A stretch of DNA of 64,000 bases, from assembly GCF_013390595.1 (NCBI RefSeq), contig NZ_JACAWV010000008.1:1-64000 (forward strand). Reading direction: 5' to 3'. This document shows, piece by piece, positions 31,139-40,783 of this stretch. The notes beneath the pieces are model-generated. The model was given only the letters and a program-made list of their open reading frames with translations, did no database searches and was not told the origin of the DNA. This DNA is from Rhizobium sp. RM. GTDB taxonomy: Bacteria > Pseudomonadota > Alphaproteobacteria > Rhizobiales > Rhizobiaceae. The position numbers and the translations under genes are program-made. The stretch's first letter is position 1. Each line of letters starts with the position of its first letter.

Positions 31139-32404
31139 TCATTTCAATTTTGCTTTGAGAGAAGCATCGGGAAAGCAGGTCGGCTGAATGCCATTTTTTG
31201 CCTGCCAGTCGCCAAGTGAGCGACGTGTCTTGAAACCTGCCAGCCCATCCACCTTGCCGACGTCGTAGCCTTTCGCAGCAAGGGCTTTCTGCATGGCAAG
31301 CACGTCCGAACGCAGCATGGAGCCGACATTGCCCCATTCTCCCTGGAAAGGACCGGCACCATAGGCGATGCGATCGGCAAGATTGCCGATGAACAGGGCG
31401 TAGAGATCGGAATTGTTATATTCCTTGATCACGTAGAAATTCGGCGTCACCACAAATTCTGGCCCATGACGCCCTGCCGGCACCAGCATCATTCCATCAG
31501 CTGAAAGATCGTTGGACGGAAAAGCCTTTCCAGAAATCCTGCCAATGCCCATTTTCGCCCAGTCTGCGACAGGGCGCGTGAGGTCGGGACCTTCCTGCGC
31601 ACAGGAAACATTGCCCGGTATGGAAACCTCAAAGCCCCAATCCCGGTTTGTCTGCCAGCCTTTTTGCGAAAGATAGTTGGCTATGGAGGCGAGGGCGTCG
31701 GGAACGGAATTCCAGATATCGCGGCGACCATCACCGTCGAAATCAACCGCATATTTCAGATAGCTCGATGGCATGAATTGCGGTTGGCCAAGTGCGCCTG
31801 CCCACGAGCCCATCAATCGCGAGGACGCGATGTCGCCACTCTGTACGATCTTCAAGGCATCGATCAATTCGACGCGGAACATGTCCTTACGCGTTGACAT
31901 ATAGGCTTTGGTAGCCAGCACATCGACCACCTGATGAGGCAGCTTGGCGCGTCCGAACCCCGATTCGCGTCCCCAGATCGCCACGATGATGTTACCTGGC
32001 ACGCCGTATTTCGCTTCGATACGGCGGAGTGTGGTGGCGTGGGTGGCGGCGAGAGAGCGGCCTGTCGCTGCAAGGCCCTGCAGTCGTTTCTCTGAAAAAT
32101 AGGCGCCCGGCGAGGAAAATTCGGCCTGACTCTGGCTTTGCTCCCTCGGCGGTTTCTGCCCGGGAATGACGAGATCGGGCAGCTTCCAGTTGATGGAGAG
32201 GCCACTGAGCGCGGCTTCGAGCGTTTGCTGCGACACACCCGCCTTGCGCGCCTCCGGCCAGATTTCCTTTTTCAGCCAGGCATTGAAATCTTGATTGTAA
32301 CGTGCTGCGGCAGCACCTGTCGGAACAGCCTGTGCATGAGCACTTGCGACCGTGAGAACGGAAAGCGTGGTGGCCAATGCTGCGACAGAAAATCGGATTC
32401 GCAT
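31139..32404 (-). CDS. Lytic murein transglycosylase (MltB-like, SLT_2) with PG-binding domain
   Basis: A 421-residue periplasmic enzyme with a signal peptide (~25 residues, ASAHAQA). The SLT_2 domain contains the catalytic Glu in WGRESGFGR near residue 145 and the SWAGALGQPQFMPSSYLKYAVDFDGDGRRDIW segment typical of MltB. A peptidoglycan-binding_1 domain closes the protein (MLRSDVLAMQKALAAKGYDVGKVDGLAGFKTRRSL). No lipobox, so it is soluble rather than membrane-anchored. It cleaves murein glycan strands, forming 1,6-anhydroMurNAc ends. Confidence 0.9.
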   Translation of the reverse strand: MRIRFSVAALATTLSVLTVASAHAQAVPTGAAAARYNQDFNAWLKKEIWPEARKAGVSQQTLEAALSGLSINWKLPDLVIPGQKPPREQSQSQAEFSSPGAYFSEKRLQGLAATGRSLAATHATTLRRIEAKYGVPGNIIVAIWGRESGFGRAKLPHQVVDVLATKAYMSTRKDMFRVELIDALKIVQSGDIASSRLMGSWAGALGQPQFMPSSYLKYAVDFDGDGRRDIWNSVPDALASIANYLSQKGWQTNRDWGFEVSIPGNVSCAQEGPDLTRPVADWAKMGIGRISGKAFPSNDLSADGMMLVPAGRHGPEFVVTPNFYVIKEYNNSDLYALFIGNLADRIAYGAGPFQGEWGNVGSMLRSDVLAMQKALAAKGYDVGKVDGLAGFKTRRSLGDWQAKNGIQPTCFPDASLKAKLK

Positions 32405-32431
32405 TCGGTCTCCTTTGGAAAGAAGAAAGGC

Positions 32432-33037
32432 TCAGATTGTGGTGCGCGCTCGAAGCGCCGCGGTCAATGTGCCTTCGTCCAGATAATCGAGTTCGCCACC
32501 TACGGGCACGCCATGTGCAAGCCGGGTGATCTTGACGCCGAGATCGGCGAGCCGGTCGGTGATGTAATGGGCAGTCGCCTGGCCTTCGACAGTGGCGTTA
32601 ACGGCGATGATAAGCTCGCGGATGCCGCCTGCGCTGACACGGTCGATCAGCCCCTTGATGTTCAGATCTTCCGGTCCCACGCCGTCGAGCGGCGACAACG
32701 TACCACCCAGCACGTGATAGGCGGTGTTCATGGCACTTGCACGCTCCAAGGCCCACAGATCGGATACGTCTTCGACCACGATTATGATCGATTGGTCGCG
32801 CTGAACATCCGAACAAACGGTGCAGGGATCGATAGTATCGACATTGCCGCAGCAGGAGCAGATCTTTACCTTGTCATAGGCCTCGCCCATGGCGTGACCG
32901 AGAGGCCCGAGAAGCTGTTCCTTCTTCTTGATGAGGTGCAGGGCAGCTCGCCGCGCCGAGCGGGGACCTAGCCCCGGCACTTTTGCGAGAAGCTGAATGA
33001 GTTTTTCGATTTCGGGGCCGGTGACTCGTTTTGCCAT
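32432..33037 (-). CDS. recR: Recombination protein RecR
   Basis: A 201-residue ring-forming DNA-binding protein of the RecFOR pathway. N-terminal helix-hairpin-helix ([19 protein letters not shown]), C4 zinc finger [16 protein letters not shown] near residues 57-72, and Toprim domain with [14 protein letters not shown]. In many bacteria recR follows ybaB and dnaX. Here it is separated from them by the inserted, oppositely oriented MOSC gene. Confidence 0.96.
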   Translation of the reverse strand: MAKRVTGPEIEKLIQLLAKVPGLGPRSARRAALHLIKKKEQLLGPLGHAMGEAYDKVKICSCCGNVDTIDPCTVCSDVQRDQSIIIVVEDVSDLWALERASAMNTAYHVLGGTLSPLDGVGPEDLNIKGLIDRVSAGGIRELIIAVNATVEGQATAHYITDRLADLGVKITRLAHGVPVGGELDYLDEGTLTAALRARTTI

Positions 33038-33094
33038 AGGCGCTTTCTAGCGCATAAATCGAGAACCGGGAATCACGTGTGCAGGAGGTTTCGC

Positions 33095-33709
33095 ATGAAA
33101 ATACAGGCAATCTGCCGCGCCGATGCGCAAACCTTGCCCGGAAAAACCACAAAGACGGGCATTTTCAAACACGTCGTGCAAGGGCCTGTCATGATCGATG
33201 CCGAGGGCATCGTTGGAGATGCCGTCTGTAACCGCAAACATCACGGCGGACCCGATCAGGCGATCTACGCGATGGGCTCTGCTGATCTCGATTTCTGGTC
33301 GCAAAGCCTCGGTTACGTGGTGGAACCCGGCCTGTTCGGTGAGAATCTTGTGGTGGATGGTCTCGACAGCGCGACCCTGCATGTCGGGGACCGGCTTTAC
33401 GCGACGGAGGTGGCTCTGGAGGTGACGGCGGCCCGTATTCCTTGCGCCACTCTGTCGACCCGTCTCGGTGATCCGGATTTTGCACCCCGTTTTCGCGAAG
33501 CCGGACATCCGGGCTTTTATTGTCGTGTGCTGAAAGGCGGTTTCTTGCAGGCGGGAGAAGACCTTGCCTTCGAGGCTTATCGCGGAACGAAACTGCCCAT
33601 TCCCGTCATTCTTCAGCGTTTTCGTCCGATGCGGCTGACAGAAAAAGAGCGCGCCGATTATCTCGGCACGCCGCTTGCTGAACGCTTTCGCGCAATGCTT
33701 GAGGTGTAA
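33095..33709 (+). CDS. MOSC-domain protein (YiiM-like)
   Basis: A 204-residue MOSC domain protein, a fold related to the C-terminus of molybdenum-cofactor sulfurase. The pattern GIVGDAVCNRKHHGGPDQAIYAM near residue 40 and the conserved cysteine in ARIPCATLSTRL near residue 120 are typical. YiiM proteins reduce N-hydroxylated compounds in E. coli. That function is by homology. AGGAGG lies eight bases before the ATG at 33095, which is preferred to an upstream in-frame GTG. Confidence 0.85.
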   Translation: MKIQAICRADAQTLPGKTTKTGIFKHVVQGPVMIDAEGIVGDAVCNRKHHGGPDQAIYAMGSADLDFWSQSLGYVVEPGLFGENLVVDGLDSATLHVGDRLYATEVALEVTAARIPCATLSTRLGDPDFAPRFREAGHPGFYCRVLKGGFLQAGEDLAFEAYRGTKLPIPVILQRFRPMRLTEKERADYLGTPLAERFRAMLEV

Positions 33710-33716
33710 GTCTCGC

Positions 33717-34040
33717 TTAGAAAGGAAACTTCATGCCTGGCGGCAGCGGAAGCCCGGCGGTCAGGCCCGCCATCTTTTCCTGCGCCTGCGCCTCGCCTTT
33801 TTCCTTGGCGTCCTTATGGGCGGCGACGATCAGGTCTTCGAGGATTTCAACTTCGTCTTCCTTGAAGAGCGAAGGGTCAACCTTCAGGCCGCGCATCTCG
33901 CCCTTACCGTTGAGGATGACGGTGACGAGACCGCCACCGGACTTGCCTTCGATTTCAAGGGCGGCAATTTCTTCCTGCACCTTTTCCATCTTGGCCTGCA
34001 TTTCCTTGACTTTGCCCATCATGCCCATGATGTCGCGCAT
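33717..34040 (-). CDS. Nucleoid-associated protein YbaB/EbfC
   Basis: A 107-residue small DNA-binding protein of the YbaB/EbfC family ([25 protein letters not shown], then [20 protein letters not shown]). It follows dnaX by 27 bases, the conserved order. The ATG at 34040 has a CAGGAG site. An in-frame TTG six bases upstream is not needed. Confidence 0.93.
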   Translation of the reverse strand: MRDIMGMMGKVKEMQAKMEKVQEEIAALEIEGKSGGGLVTVILNGKGEMRGLKVDPSLFKEDEVEILEDLIVAAHKDAKEKGEAQAQEKMAGLTAGLPLPPGMKFPF

Positions 34041-34067
34041 GTGCAAAACTCCTGTTCTTGTTGTCTT

Positions 34068-35921
34068 TTAAAACTCGATGTCGTCGCCGGGCAGAATGTC
34101 GCCTTCGCTGGACTCGGCGACAGATGGCGGCGCGATTTCTTCCGCATCGTCCTGCTGAAGGGCGCGAATACGCACGTCGGTGATCTTTGCACCCGGAAAC
34201 TGTTGCAGGATCGCGGCCACGTCAGGGTCTTGTCGCGCATCCACAAGACGCGCATCGCGGGCGTTGACCTCGGCTTCAACCAGCGTTGGCTGACCCTGTT
34301 CTTTGCTCAGGCTGACGATCCAGTGGATGCCGGTCCATTCCTTTAGCTTCACGCCGAGTTCGCCGGGGAGAGACCCCGGCGCACCTTCTCCAAGCCGCAT
34401 GTCGAGACGGCCGGGTTCCAGTCGCACCAGGCGTACGAAACCGCGCACCTTTGCCTTCATAACCGGATCGCGGTTCTTTCCGCAGAGATCGGCAATATCC
34501 TGAAGGGAATTGACCGCAACCTTCGGCTCTGGCCGGTCTTCGGTCTTCGCGACAGCGATCTGCATCTCCTGCGGGCGACTGTCCGGCACAGCACGCAGCA
34601 TGGCGGTCGGCTGCGCGGATGGTTGCCGCTGCGGTGCGGCATGGGCGGATGCAACGGCCTGCGTTGAGGCATAGGCGCGGGCACCGCCGCCGTTTCCGCC
34701 ACCATTCGAAATGCTGCCTTCGCCGTTGGAAAGTTCCAGCAGACGGCGCGCGGCATCTTCAGGTGCGGGCAGGTTCGCGGCATGGGCAAGACGGATCAGC
34801 ACCATTTCTGCGGCACCCGCCGGGCGCGAGGCATTTTCGGTTTCGGGAATACCCTTGAGCAGCATCTGCCAGATGCGCGACAGCGCCGAAACGGCGATGC
34901 TTTCGGAAAATTCCGCGCCACGCACGCGCTCGACTTCCGAAAGCGAGGGATCGTCAGCGGCATCCGGCACATATTTCATGCGCGTGACAAGATGGGTGAA
35001 ATCTGCGAGGTCGTTCAACACTACGACCGGGTTTGCACCCGCTTCGTATTGACCGTTAAATTCTGAAAGGGCGGCCGAGACATCGCCTTTGACGACGTGC
35101 TCGAACAGATCAACGATACGTGCCCGGTCGGCAAGGCCAAGCATGCCGCGCACGGCTTCCGTTTCGACACGTCCGCCGCCGTGGGCGATCGCCTGATCGA
35201 GCAGCGACAGACCGTCACGCGCGGAGCCTTCCGCAGCGCGAGCAATCATTGCCAAGGCTTGCGGATCGGCTTCGAAGCCTTCTTTGCCGGCGATTGCGGT
35301 AAACAATCCGACCAGATCGGCAGCGCTGATTCGGCGCAGGTCGAAACGCTGGCAACGCGACAGAACGGTGATTGGAACCTTGCGAATTTCCGTGGTCGCG
35401 AAAATGAACTTCACATGTTCCGGCGGCTCTTCGAGGGTCTTCAGAAGACCGTTGAATGCCTGCGTCGAAAGCATGTGCACTTCGTCGATGATGTAGACCT
35501 TGTAACGCGCCGAAACAGGGCGGTACCGAACCTGTTCGATGATCTCGCGGATATCGTCGATACCGGTGTGAGAGGCGGCGTCCATTTCGATGACATCGAC
35601 ATGGCGGCCTTCCATGATCGCCTGGCAATGTTCACCGGGAATGCGCAGATCAATGGTCGGTTTGTCGATCTCGGGCGTCTTGTAGTTCAAGGCACGGGCG
35701 AGAATGCGTGCTGTTGTTGTCTTCCCCACACCGCGAACACCGGTCAGCATATAGGCCTGGGCAATGCGGCCGGTTTCGAACGCGTTTGTCAGCGTCCGGA
35801 CCATCGGCTCCTGGCCGACCATGAGGTCGGAAAAATCTTTCGGGCGGTATTTGCGCGCCAGTACCCGGTATCCAGCTCCGTTTTGGGAAGTGCTTGGGGT
35901 GGTGGATACGGTGTCGCTCAT
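34068..35921 (-). CDS. dnaX: DNA polymerase III tau/gamma subunit DnaX
   Basis: A 617-residue clamp-loader ATPase. Walker A is GVRGVGKTTTARILAR near residue 50, Walker B YIIDEVHMLS near residue 120, and sensor 1/SRC motif PITVLSRCQRFDLRR near residue 170. The zinc module between Walker A and B is reduced to one cysteine (GEHCQAI) where E. coli has four. The C-terminal ~200 residues form the tau-specific part. The frame runs upstream to 36146 through the SRP RNA, but the ATG at 35921 (MSDTVSTT) with GAGG upstream is the coding start. Confidence 0.94.
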   Translation of the reverse strand: MSDTVSTTPSTSQNGAGYRVLARKYRPKDFSDLMVGQEPMVRTLTNAFETGRIAQAYMLTGVRGVGKTTTARILARALNYKTPEIDKPTIDLRIPGEHCQAIMEGRHVDVIEMDAASHTGIDDIREIIEQVRYRPVSARYKVYIIDEVHMLSTQAFNGLLKTLEEPPEHVKFIFATTEIRKVPITVLSRCQRFDLRRISAADLVGLFTAIAGKEGFEADPQALAMIARAAEGSARDGLSLLDQAIAHGGGRVETEAVRGMLGLADRARIVDLFEHVVKGDVSAALSEFNGQYEAGANPVVVLNDLADFTHLVTRMKYVPDAADDPSLSEVERVRGAEFSESIAVSALSRIWQMLLKGIPETENASRPAGAAEMVLIRLAHAANLPAPEDAARRLLELSNGEGSISNGGGNGGGARAYASTQAVASAHAAPQRQPSAQPTAMLRAVPDSRPQEMQIAVAKTEDRPEPKVAVNSLQDIADLCGKNRDPVMKAKVRGFVRLVRLEPGRLDMRLGEGAPGSLPGELGVKLKEWTGIHWIVSLSKEQGQPTLVEAEVNARDARLVDARQDPDVAAILQQFPGAKITDVRIRALQQDDAEEIAPPSVAESSEGDILPGDDIEF

Positions 35922-36001
35922 TGCCTCGCCAGTTTGTTTTGCCAGTTTGTCTTGGGGCGCGGAACTGGCCCGGCGAAAGCTGAGCACATCATTTTGCAAA
36001 T

Positions 36002-36108
36002 AAAAAGGTGGGAGGCTGGCACGGCGACCCGTGCCGGGCTCGTTAGGGCTGCTTCCTTCCGGACCTGACCCGGTTGGCGAGTGGCTCGTCCACCACCAAC
36101 CTCCCGGC
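36002..36108 (-). ncRNA. ffs: Signal recognition particle 4.5S RNA
   Basis: The minus strand carries the universally conserved SRP hairpin core GGTCAGGTCCGGAAGGAAGCAGCC (complement of roughly 36046-36070), which binds Ffh. The ends pair through GGGAGG/CCTCCC (36100-36105 with 36010-36015), followed by TTTTT (36002-36006) as terminator. Size is about 100 nt. It lies between HIT and dnaX, the usual alphaproteobacterial location. Confidence 0.95.
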
Positions 36109-36181
36109 GCCACATATCGGCAATATCGAAAGCAAATGCAAGCCAAGCATTCAAAAAACTGCTATCACAGTGAAAACAAAC

Positions 36182-36598
36182 ATGGAGGACGCCTTGGAGA
36201 CATTCCGCCTGGACGAAAGATTGGCGCGGGACAGCGAGCTTGTGACCCGGCTAGGCCTGTGCGAACTGCGCTTGCAGAACGACAGCCGCTGGCCCTGGCT
36301 GGTGCTGGTGCCGCAACGAAACGATGTGAGCGAGCTGTTTGAACTGACGCCGCTCGATCAGGCGATGCTGACCTTCGAAACCAATCTGGTTGCCAATGCT
36401 TTGAAGGATGTTACCGAGGCCACCAAGATCAATGTCGGCGCGTTGGGAAATATCGTTCGCCAACTGCACGTCCATATCATTGCCCGTAATGAAGGTGACA
36501 CCTGCTGGCCAGGGCCCATATGGGGGCATGGCACCGCGGTGCCGTACCCCGCAGAGGAAAAGAAATCTTTCATGCAAAAAATCTCCGGCGCTCTCTAA
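36182..36598 (+). CDS. HIT-domain protein
   Basis: A 138-residue histidine-triad-like protein. The active-site segment reads QLHVHIIARNEGD near residue 100: the first two histidines of the HxHxH motif are present, including the usual nucleophile, and the third is replaced by Ile. FELTPLDQAMLTFE precedes it. Such proteins hydrolyse nucleoside phosphoramidates or similar nucleotides. Activity with the variant motif is not proven. ATGGAGGAC at 36182 is the likely start. The stop overlaps the nudC start (TAATG). Confidence 0.83.
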   Translation: MEDALETFRLDERLARDSELVTRLGLCELRLQNDSRWPWLVLVPQRNDVSELFELTPLDQAMLTFETNLVANALKDVTEATKINVGALGNIVRQLHVHIIARNEGDTCWPGPIWGHGTAVPYPAEEKKSFMQKISGAL

Positions 36599-37560
36599 TG
36601 ATCTCAATGACGATTTTTGAAACCACTGCCCCCCATCCCGAAGCAAGCGCACTGACTGCATTTTCCCAAAACGCGCTTGATCGTTTCGCTGAAAAGAGAA
36701 CCGAAAACTGTGTTGCCGATGCTCTGAAGATCGACGGCACGCATATTCTCGCCCTCGCTGGTGGTCGTCTTGTGCTGAAGCACGACGAGCAGGTGATCGA
36801 TCCGCTGTTTTCCGCGTACGAACTGGCCGAGTTGCAGCCGGACTTCGATAACGCAGTTTTGCTGGGGTACCGCGAGACCGGTGAGCCGAGAATTGCTGTT
36901 CCGGTTGGTGTCACGGAAGATCGGCTGGCCAGCCATCACAAACTTGCCGATGCGCGCACGCTCTACCGTGACCACCTGCTCGACGAGGAATTGCTGGGCG
37001 AGGTTGCTCAGGCCGTCAGCCTGACACACTGGAACGCCCAAAACCGCTTTTGCGGTCGTTGCGGCACGGAAATGGAGCTGCGTATTGGCGGCTACAAGCG
37101 CGTCTGCCCAGCCTGCAACAACATGATTTTTCCGCGGACCGATCCCGTCGTTATCATGTTGACGATTGATGTGGAGCGCGACCTTTGCCTGCTGGGACGT
37201 GGCGCGCATTTTTCGCCAGGCATGTATTCGTGCCTTGCCGGATTTGTGGAGCCGGGTGAAACAATCGAATCGGCTGTTCGTCGTGAAACGCACGAGGAAT
37301 CCGGCGTCGCAATCGGTCGTGTGCGCTACCACGCCTCACAACCATGGCCGATGCCGCATTCGCTGATGATCGGTTGCTATGCCGAGGCGCTGTCGTTCGA
37401 AATCTCTCGCGATGAAATCGAACTGGAAGACTGCCGCTGGTTCACCCGGCAAGAGGTTGCAGCAATGCTGGAAGCAACGCCGGGTGAGGGCATATCTGGC
37501 CCGCACGGCGGTGCCATTGCGCACCGTCTGATGCGCGACTGGGTGGAATGGTCCAAATAA
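36598..37560 (+). CDS. nudC: NAD(+)/NADH diphosphatase NudC
   Basis: A 320-residue Nudix hydrolase. Zinc ribbon FCGRCGTEMELRIGGYKRVCPACNN near residue 150, Nudix box GFVEPGETIESAVRRETHEESGV near residue 215 with all catalytic Glu/Arg positions, and the family marker SQPWPMPHSLM just after it. It cleaves NADH to NMNH and AMP and can remove NAD caps from RNA. The ATG at 36598 overlaps the HIT stop. A second ATG at 36607 is possible. Confidence 0.9.
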   Translation: MISMTIFETTAPHPEASALTAFSQNALDRFAEKRTENCVADALKIDGTHILALAGGRLVLKHDEQVIDPLFSAYELAELQPDFDNAVLLGYRETGEPRIAVPVGVTEDRLASHHKLADARTLYRDHLLDEELLGEVAQAVSLTHWNAQNRFCGRCGTEMELRIGGYKRVCPACNNMIFPRTDPVVIMLTIDVERDLCLLGRGAHFSPGMYSCLAGFVEPGETIESAVRRETHEESGVAIGRVRYHASQPWPMPHSLMIGCYAEALSFEISRDEIELEDCRWFTRQEVAAMLEATPGEGISGPHGGAIAHRLMRDWVEWSK

Positions 37561-37619
37561 CCCTTTGACGTGGTCTTGGACGCTGCGTGTCGACTAGGCG
37601 CGCAGCGTCCGTAATTTTC

Positions 37620-38483
37620 TTAGCTCTGGTTCAGCTTGTCACGCATTGCGTGGCCCTTATAGACGCCGAGGATGCGGACCTTCTCTGAGAAGAAGCGCAA
37701 TTCGTCCAGCGCGCGACGAACGGCTTCATCATCCGGATGGCCCTCGATATCGGCATAGAACTGCGTCGCCACGAACTTGCCGCCAATCTGGTAGCTCTCG
37801 AGCTTCGTCATGTTGATGCCGTTGGTGGCAAACCCGCCCATGGCCTTGTAAAGCGCGGCCGGAATGTTGCGAACGTTGAAAACAAACGTCGTGACAATAA
37901 CTTCATCCGGTGACGTACGTTTGACCCATTTTTCGTCGCGGGACAGAATAACGAAACGTGTGACGTTGTTTTCCGAATCCTCGACATTTTCTGCAACGAT
38001 ATCGAGACCGTAGAGATCTGCGGCGAGACGCGGTGCAAGTGCTGCCATGCTGCGATCGCCCTGCTCCGAGACGAGCTTGGCGGCGCCTGCCGTATCGCCG
38101 GCGACAATGGCTTTCCATCCGTTTGAACGAATGATCTTGCGGCATTGACCGAGCGCATGGATATGGCTGTGGACGGTACGGATTTCACTTCTCTGCACAC
38201 CCGGCAAAACCATGAGCTGGAAGCGGATCGGCATGAAATATTCGCCGATGATATGGAGGCGGGATTCCGGCAGAAGATGATGGATGTCGGCTACCCGGCC
38301 AGCCAGCGTGTTTTCGATCGGGATCATTCCCAGATCCGCATCGCCATTTTCGATGGCGTTGAATGCGTCTTCGAAGGTCGCGCAGGGAAGCGGGTCCATA
38401 TCCGGAAACATGTCGCGGCACGCCATGTCCGAATTGGCGCCGTAGTCGCCCTGGAAGGCAATGCGTTTTGTGCTCGTTGTCAT
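37620..38483 (-). CDS. pheA: Prephenate dehydratase
   Basis: A 287-residue monofunctional prephenate dehydratase converting prephenate to phenylpyruvate in phenylalanine synthesis. The PDT domain includes IAFQGDYGANSD, DLGMIPIENTLAGRVAD and NNVTRFVILSRDE with the catalytic Thr-Arg-Phe. The C-terminal ACT domain begins near VTTFVFNVRNIPAAL and contains NMTKLESYQIGGKF, the phenylalanine-sensing ESRP-like region. It follows kdsB by 11 bases. No chorismate mutase domain is fused. Confidence 0.94.
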   Translation of the reverse strand: MTTSTKRIAFQGDYGANSDMACRDMFPDMDPLPCATFEDAFNAIENGDADLGMIPIENTLAGRVADIHHLLPESRLHIIGEYFMPIRFQLMVLPGVQRSEIRTVHSHIHALGQCRKIIRSNGWKAIVAGDTAGAAKLVSEQGDRSMAALAPRLAADLYGLDIVAENVEDSENNVTRFVILSRDEKWVKRTSPDEVIVTTFVFNVRNIPAALYKAMGGFATNGINMTKLESYQIGGKFVATQFYADIEGHPDDEAVRRALDELRFFSEKVRILGVYKGHAMRDKLNQS

Positions 38484-38494
38484 AGAATGTCCCC

Positions 38495-39250
38495 TCAGTG
38501 GGTTCTGCCTGCAAGGATATGGCGGGCTTTTTCAAGATCCGCTGGCGTGTCGACACCCAGTGGTACCGAGCGCACGATCTCGGCGTCGATCCGCATGCCC
38601 GCTTCCAGAGCGCGAAGCTGCTCCAGCTTTTCGCGCTTCTCCAGTGGCGAAGGGGAAAGGCTCACGAATTTTTCGAGCGCCGCCCGGCGATAAGTGTAGA
38701 GCCCTATATGATGATAAAGCGGTCCTTCACCATAGGGTGCGGTCGCACGGGTAAAATACAATGCGCGCAGCCGGGTTTCGGACAGCGGGCTGCCCACGAC
38801 CTTGACCACGTTGGGATTGATTTTTTCTTCCTCGTCGGTGATTTCCACCGTCAGCGTGGCGATATCCACCGACGGGTTTTCCATCGGCCGCAGCGAGGCG
38901 TGAATGGTTTCCGCCTCGATGGTTGGCAAATCGCCCTGAATGTTGATGACGTATTCGGCCTTGCCATAGGGATCGGCCTTCTGGAGCGCTTCGAAAATAC
39001 GATCCGATCCAGACTGGTGGTCATCCCGTGTCATCATCACTTCAAAGCCGGCGTTTTGAACGGCGGCGAACACGTCGTTGTCGTCAACCGCAACCACGAT
39101 TTTCTCTGCACCGGCTTCGCGTGCACGCAAGGCAACCTGCACGATCATCGGCTTGCCGCCGATATCGGCCAGAGGTTTACCAGGCAGACGTGTGGAGGCC
39201 ATACGGGCAGGTATGAGCACCACTGCCTTTTCGAAATCTCTATTCTTCAT
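38495..39250 (-). CDS. kdsB: 3-deoxy-manno-octulosonate cytidylyltransferase
   Basis: A 251-residue nucleotidyltransferase activating Kdo with CTP for lipid A-core synthesis. N-terminal [26 protein letters not shown] is the CTP-binding signature. [15 protein letters not shown] holds the metal-binding Asp and [26 protein letters not shown] the Kdo site. First gene of kdsB-pheA on the minus strand, divergent from the cytochrome gene. Confidence 0.96.
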   Translation of the reverse strand: MKNRDFEKAVVLIPARMASTRLPGKPLADIGGKPMIVQVALRAREAGAEKIVVAVDDNDVFAAVQNAGFEVMMTRDDHQSGSDRIFEALQKADPYGKAEYVINIQGDLPTIEAETIHASLRPMENPSVDIATLTVEITDEEEKINPNVVKVVGSPLSETRLRALYFTRATAPYGEGPLYHHIGLYTYRRAALEKFVSLSPSPLEKREKLEQLRALEAGMRIDAEIVRSVPLGVDTPADLEKARHILAGRTH

Positions 39251-39400
39251 CCGACACCTTCAAATCCCGCCCGAAAAGTGTCAAAACGTCACGGTGTGGG
39301 GAGCATTATTCAAGTTGCGCAGGCTGTGCAAAAGCCATAGCTTTCAAGCAATTTCAAGATACCCGGCTTATATCGAGTGGATGCGAGGGAGCGCATATAG

Positions 39401-39979
39401 ATGAATTCATACGTAAACATGGGCGTTGGTGCGTTATTAGGCACCGTTTTCGTCCTCATGTCGGTGTCGATCGCATCCGAGGGCATCTTCCATGCACCGG
39501 TGCCGGAGAAGGAAGGTTTTGCCATCGTCGCAGAAACGAGCGGCGGTGAATCAGGCGGCGAGGCAGGAGCGGCCGCTGCGGCAACGCCGATCGCCCAGTT
39601 GCTTGCCAATGCGGACGCGGCCAAGGGTGAGACGGTCTTCAAGAAGTGTACGGCCTGTCATACCGGAGAGAGTGGTGGAGCAAACAAGGTCGGCCCCAAT
39701 CTCTTCGATATCGTCAACAGGCCGATCGCCTCTCATGAAGGTTTCAGTTACTCCGCAGCCATGAAGGATTTCTCGAAGGGTGGTTCGGTTCATTGGGACT
39801 ACGACCATCTGAGCCACTTCCTCGAAGGCCCGAAAAAGTTCGTTGCTGGCACGGCCATGGGCTTTGCTGGTGTGAAGAAGGAAACGGAACGTGCGGATCT
39901 GATCGCTTACCTGCGGACGCTTTCTGCAAATCCTGCACCGCTGCCCGATCCGGCGGCGGCCCCTGCGCCAACCAATTGA
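39401..39979 (+). CDS. Membrane-anchored c-type cytochrome (CycM-like)
   Basis: 192 residues with an uncleaved N-terminal membrane anchor (about residues 8-28), a low-complexity Gly/Ala linker (45-65) and a class I cytochrome c domain. Heme attachment is CTACH near residue 82 and the Met ligand is in AGTAMGFAG near residue 150. CycM of rhizobia carries electrons from the bc1 complex to cytochrome c oxidase. A TTATAT box about 35 bases upstream may be its -10. Confidence 0.88.
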   Translation: MNSYVNMGVGALLGTVFVLMSVSIASEGIFHAPVPEKEGFAIVAETSGGESGGEAGAAAAATPIAQLLANADAAKGETVFKKCTACHTGESGGANKVGPNLFDIVNRPIASHEGFSYSAAMKDFSKGGSVHWDYDHLSHFLEGPKKFVAGTAMGFAGVKKETERADLIAYLRTLSANPAPLPDPAAAPAPTN

Positions 39980-39997
39980 GCGTATGGTATTCCAATC

Positions 39998-40026
39998 AAA
40001 AAAGCCCGGAGCGATCCGGGCTTTTT
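39998..40026. terminator. Bidirectional terminator after the cytochrome gene
   Basis: AAAGCCCGGA (40001-40010) and TCCGGGCTTT (40015-40024) with a GCGA loop, with A-rich sequence on the left and T-run on the right. It can end the cytochrome transcript and, on the other strand, the convergent sugar transferase. Confidence 0.92.
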
Positions 40027-40054
40027 TGTTGTTTGCGCATGAAATAGCCTGGAC

Positions 40055-40783
40055 TTAGAAACCCTTGCCGCCGCGCAGCTCGGATATGACTGTGCCGATC
40101 ATGATCTTGATATCCAGCCAGACGGAAAAATTGTCGATGTAATAAAGATCGGAGACAATGCGTGCCCGCGCCTTGTCACTGCGATCGGTCGGTCCCCGCA
40201 GTCCCCGCATCTGGGCAAGCCCGGTTATGCCGGGGCGCATCCTGTGACGCAGATGGTAATGGGGAACGAGATCCTCATAGAGACGGCCGGCCGCAAGCAT
40301 GCCGATTGCATGGCAACGAGGTCCGACGAGCGACATGTCACCCTTCAGAACATTCAGCAGTTGCGGCAGTTCATCGATATTCGACCGTCGGAGAATAGCG
40401 CCGACGCGGGTCACGCGGGGGTCGTCTTTTACCGTCTGTGCCACGCCACTCGCGTCGCACAAGTCCGTCCTCATCGAACGGAATTTGTAGACGCGTATCC
40501 GACGACCGTTCATGCCCCAGCGAATCTGGGAAAACAGGACGGGTCCTTTGCTATCGATCTTGACCAGAGCGGCGACCGTTAAAAGCACCGGCGCAAGTGC
40601 CATCAATGCAATCGATGCGCCGGCAATATCGATCGCGCGTTTGGTTGCGAATTGACCGCGTGCCAATGCGGAAAATGTTGATTGGTCTTGAGAAAGTTCT
40701 ACGTCCGGCTCTTCAAAAGCGATTGCCGATTGTGAAGCCGCGCTCTGGAACGCGGCGCGTGGAGACCCTTTGATACCCAGCAT
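40055..40783 (-). CDS. Undecaprenyl-phosphate sugar-1-phosphate transferase (ExoY/WcaJ-like)
   Basis: 242 residues. A variable ~45-residue N-terminus, one hydrophobic hairpin ([24 protein letters not shown]) and the bacterial sugar-transferase catalytic domain with [34 protein letters not shown] and [12 protein letters not shown]. It starts polysaccharide repeat units by moving hexose-1-phosphate onto the lipid carrier. No other polysaccharide gene is adjacent, so it is an orphan priming enzyme. I recall that A. tumefaciens has such an orphan acting redundantly with UppE in unipolar polysaccharide synthesis, but identity cannot be confirmed here. The 260-bp gap to the right is AT-rich and shows only a possible promoter. 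Confidence 0.88.
   Translation of the reverse strand: MLGIKGSPRAAFQSAASQSAIAFEEPDVELSQDQSTFSALARGQFATKRAIDIAGASIALMALAPVLLTVAALVKIDSKGPVLFSQIRWGMNGRRIRVYKFRSMRTDLCDASGVAQTVKDDPRVTRVGAILRRSNIDELPQLLNVLKGDMSLVGPRCHAIGMLAAGRLYEDLVPHYHLRHRMRPGITGLAQMRGLRGPTDRSDKARARIVSDLYYIDNFSVWLDIKIMIGTVISELRGGKGF

Noticed and set aside
36074..36181. N-terminal extension of the HIT protein
   Set aside because: The extra frame runs through the SRP RNA gene. The ATG at 36182 gives the normal protein.
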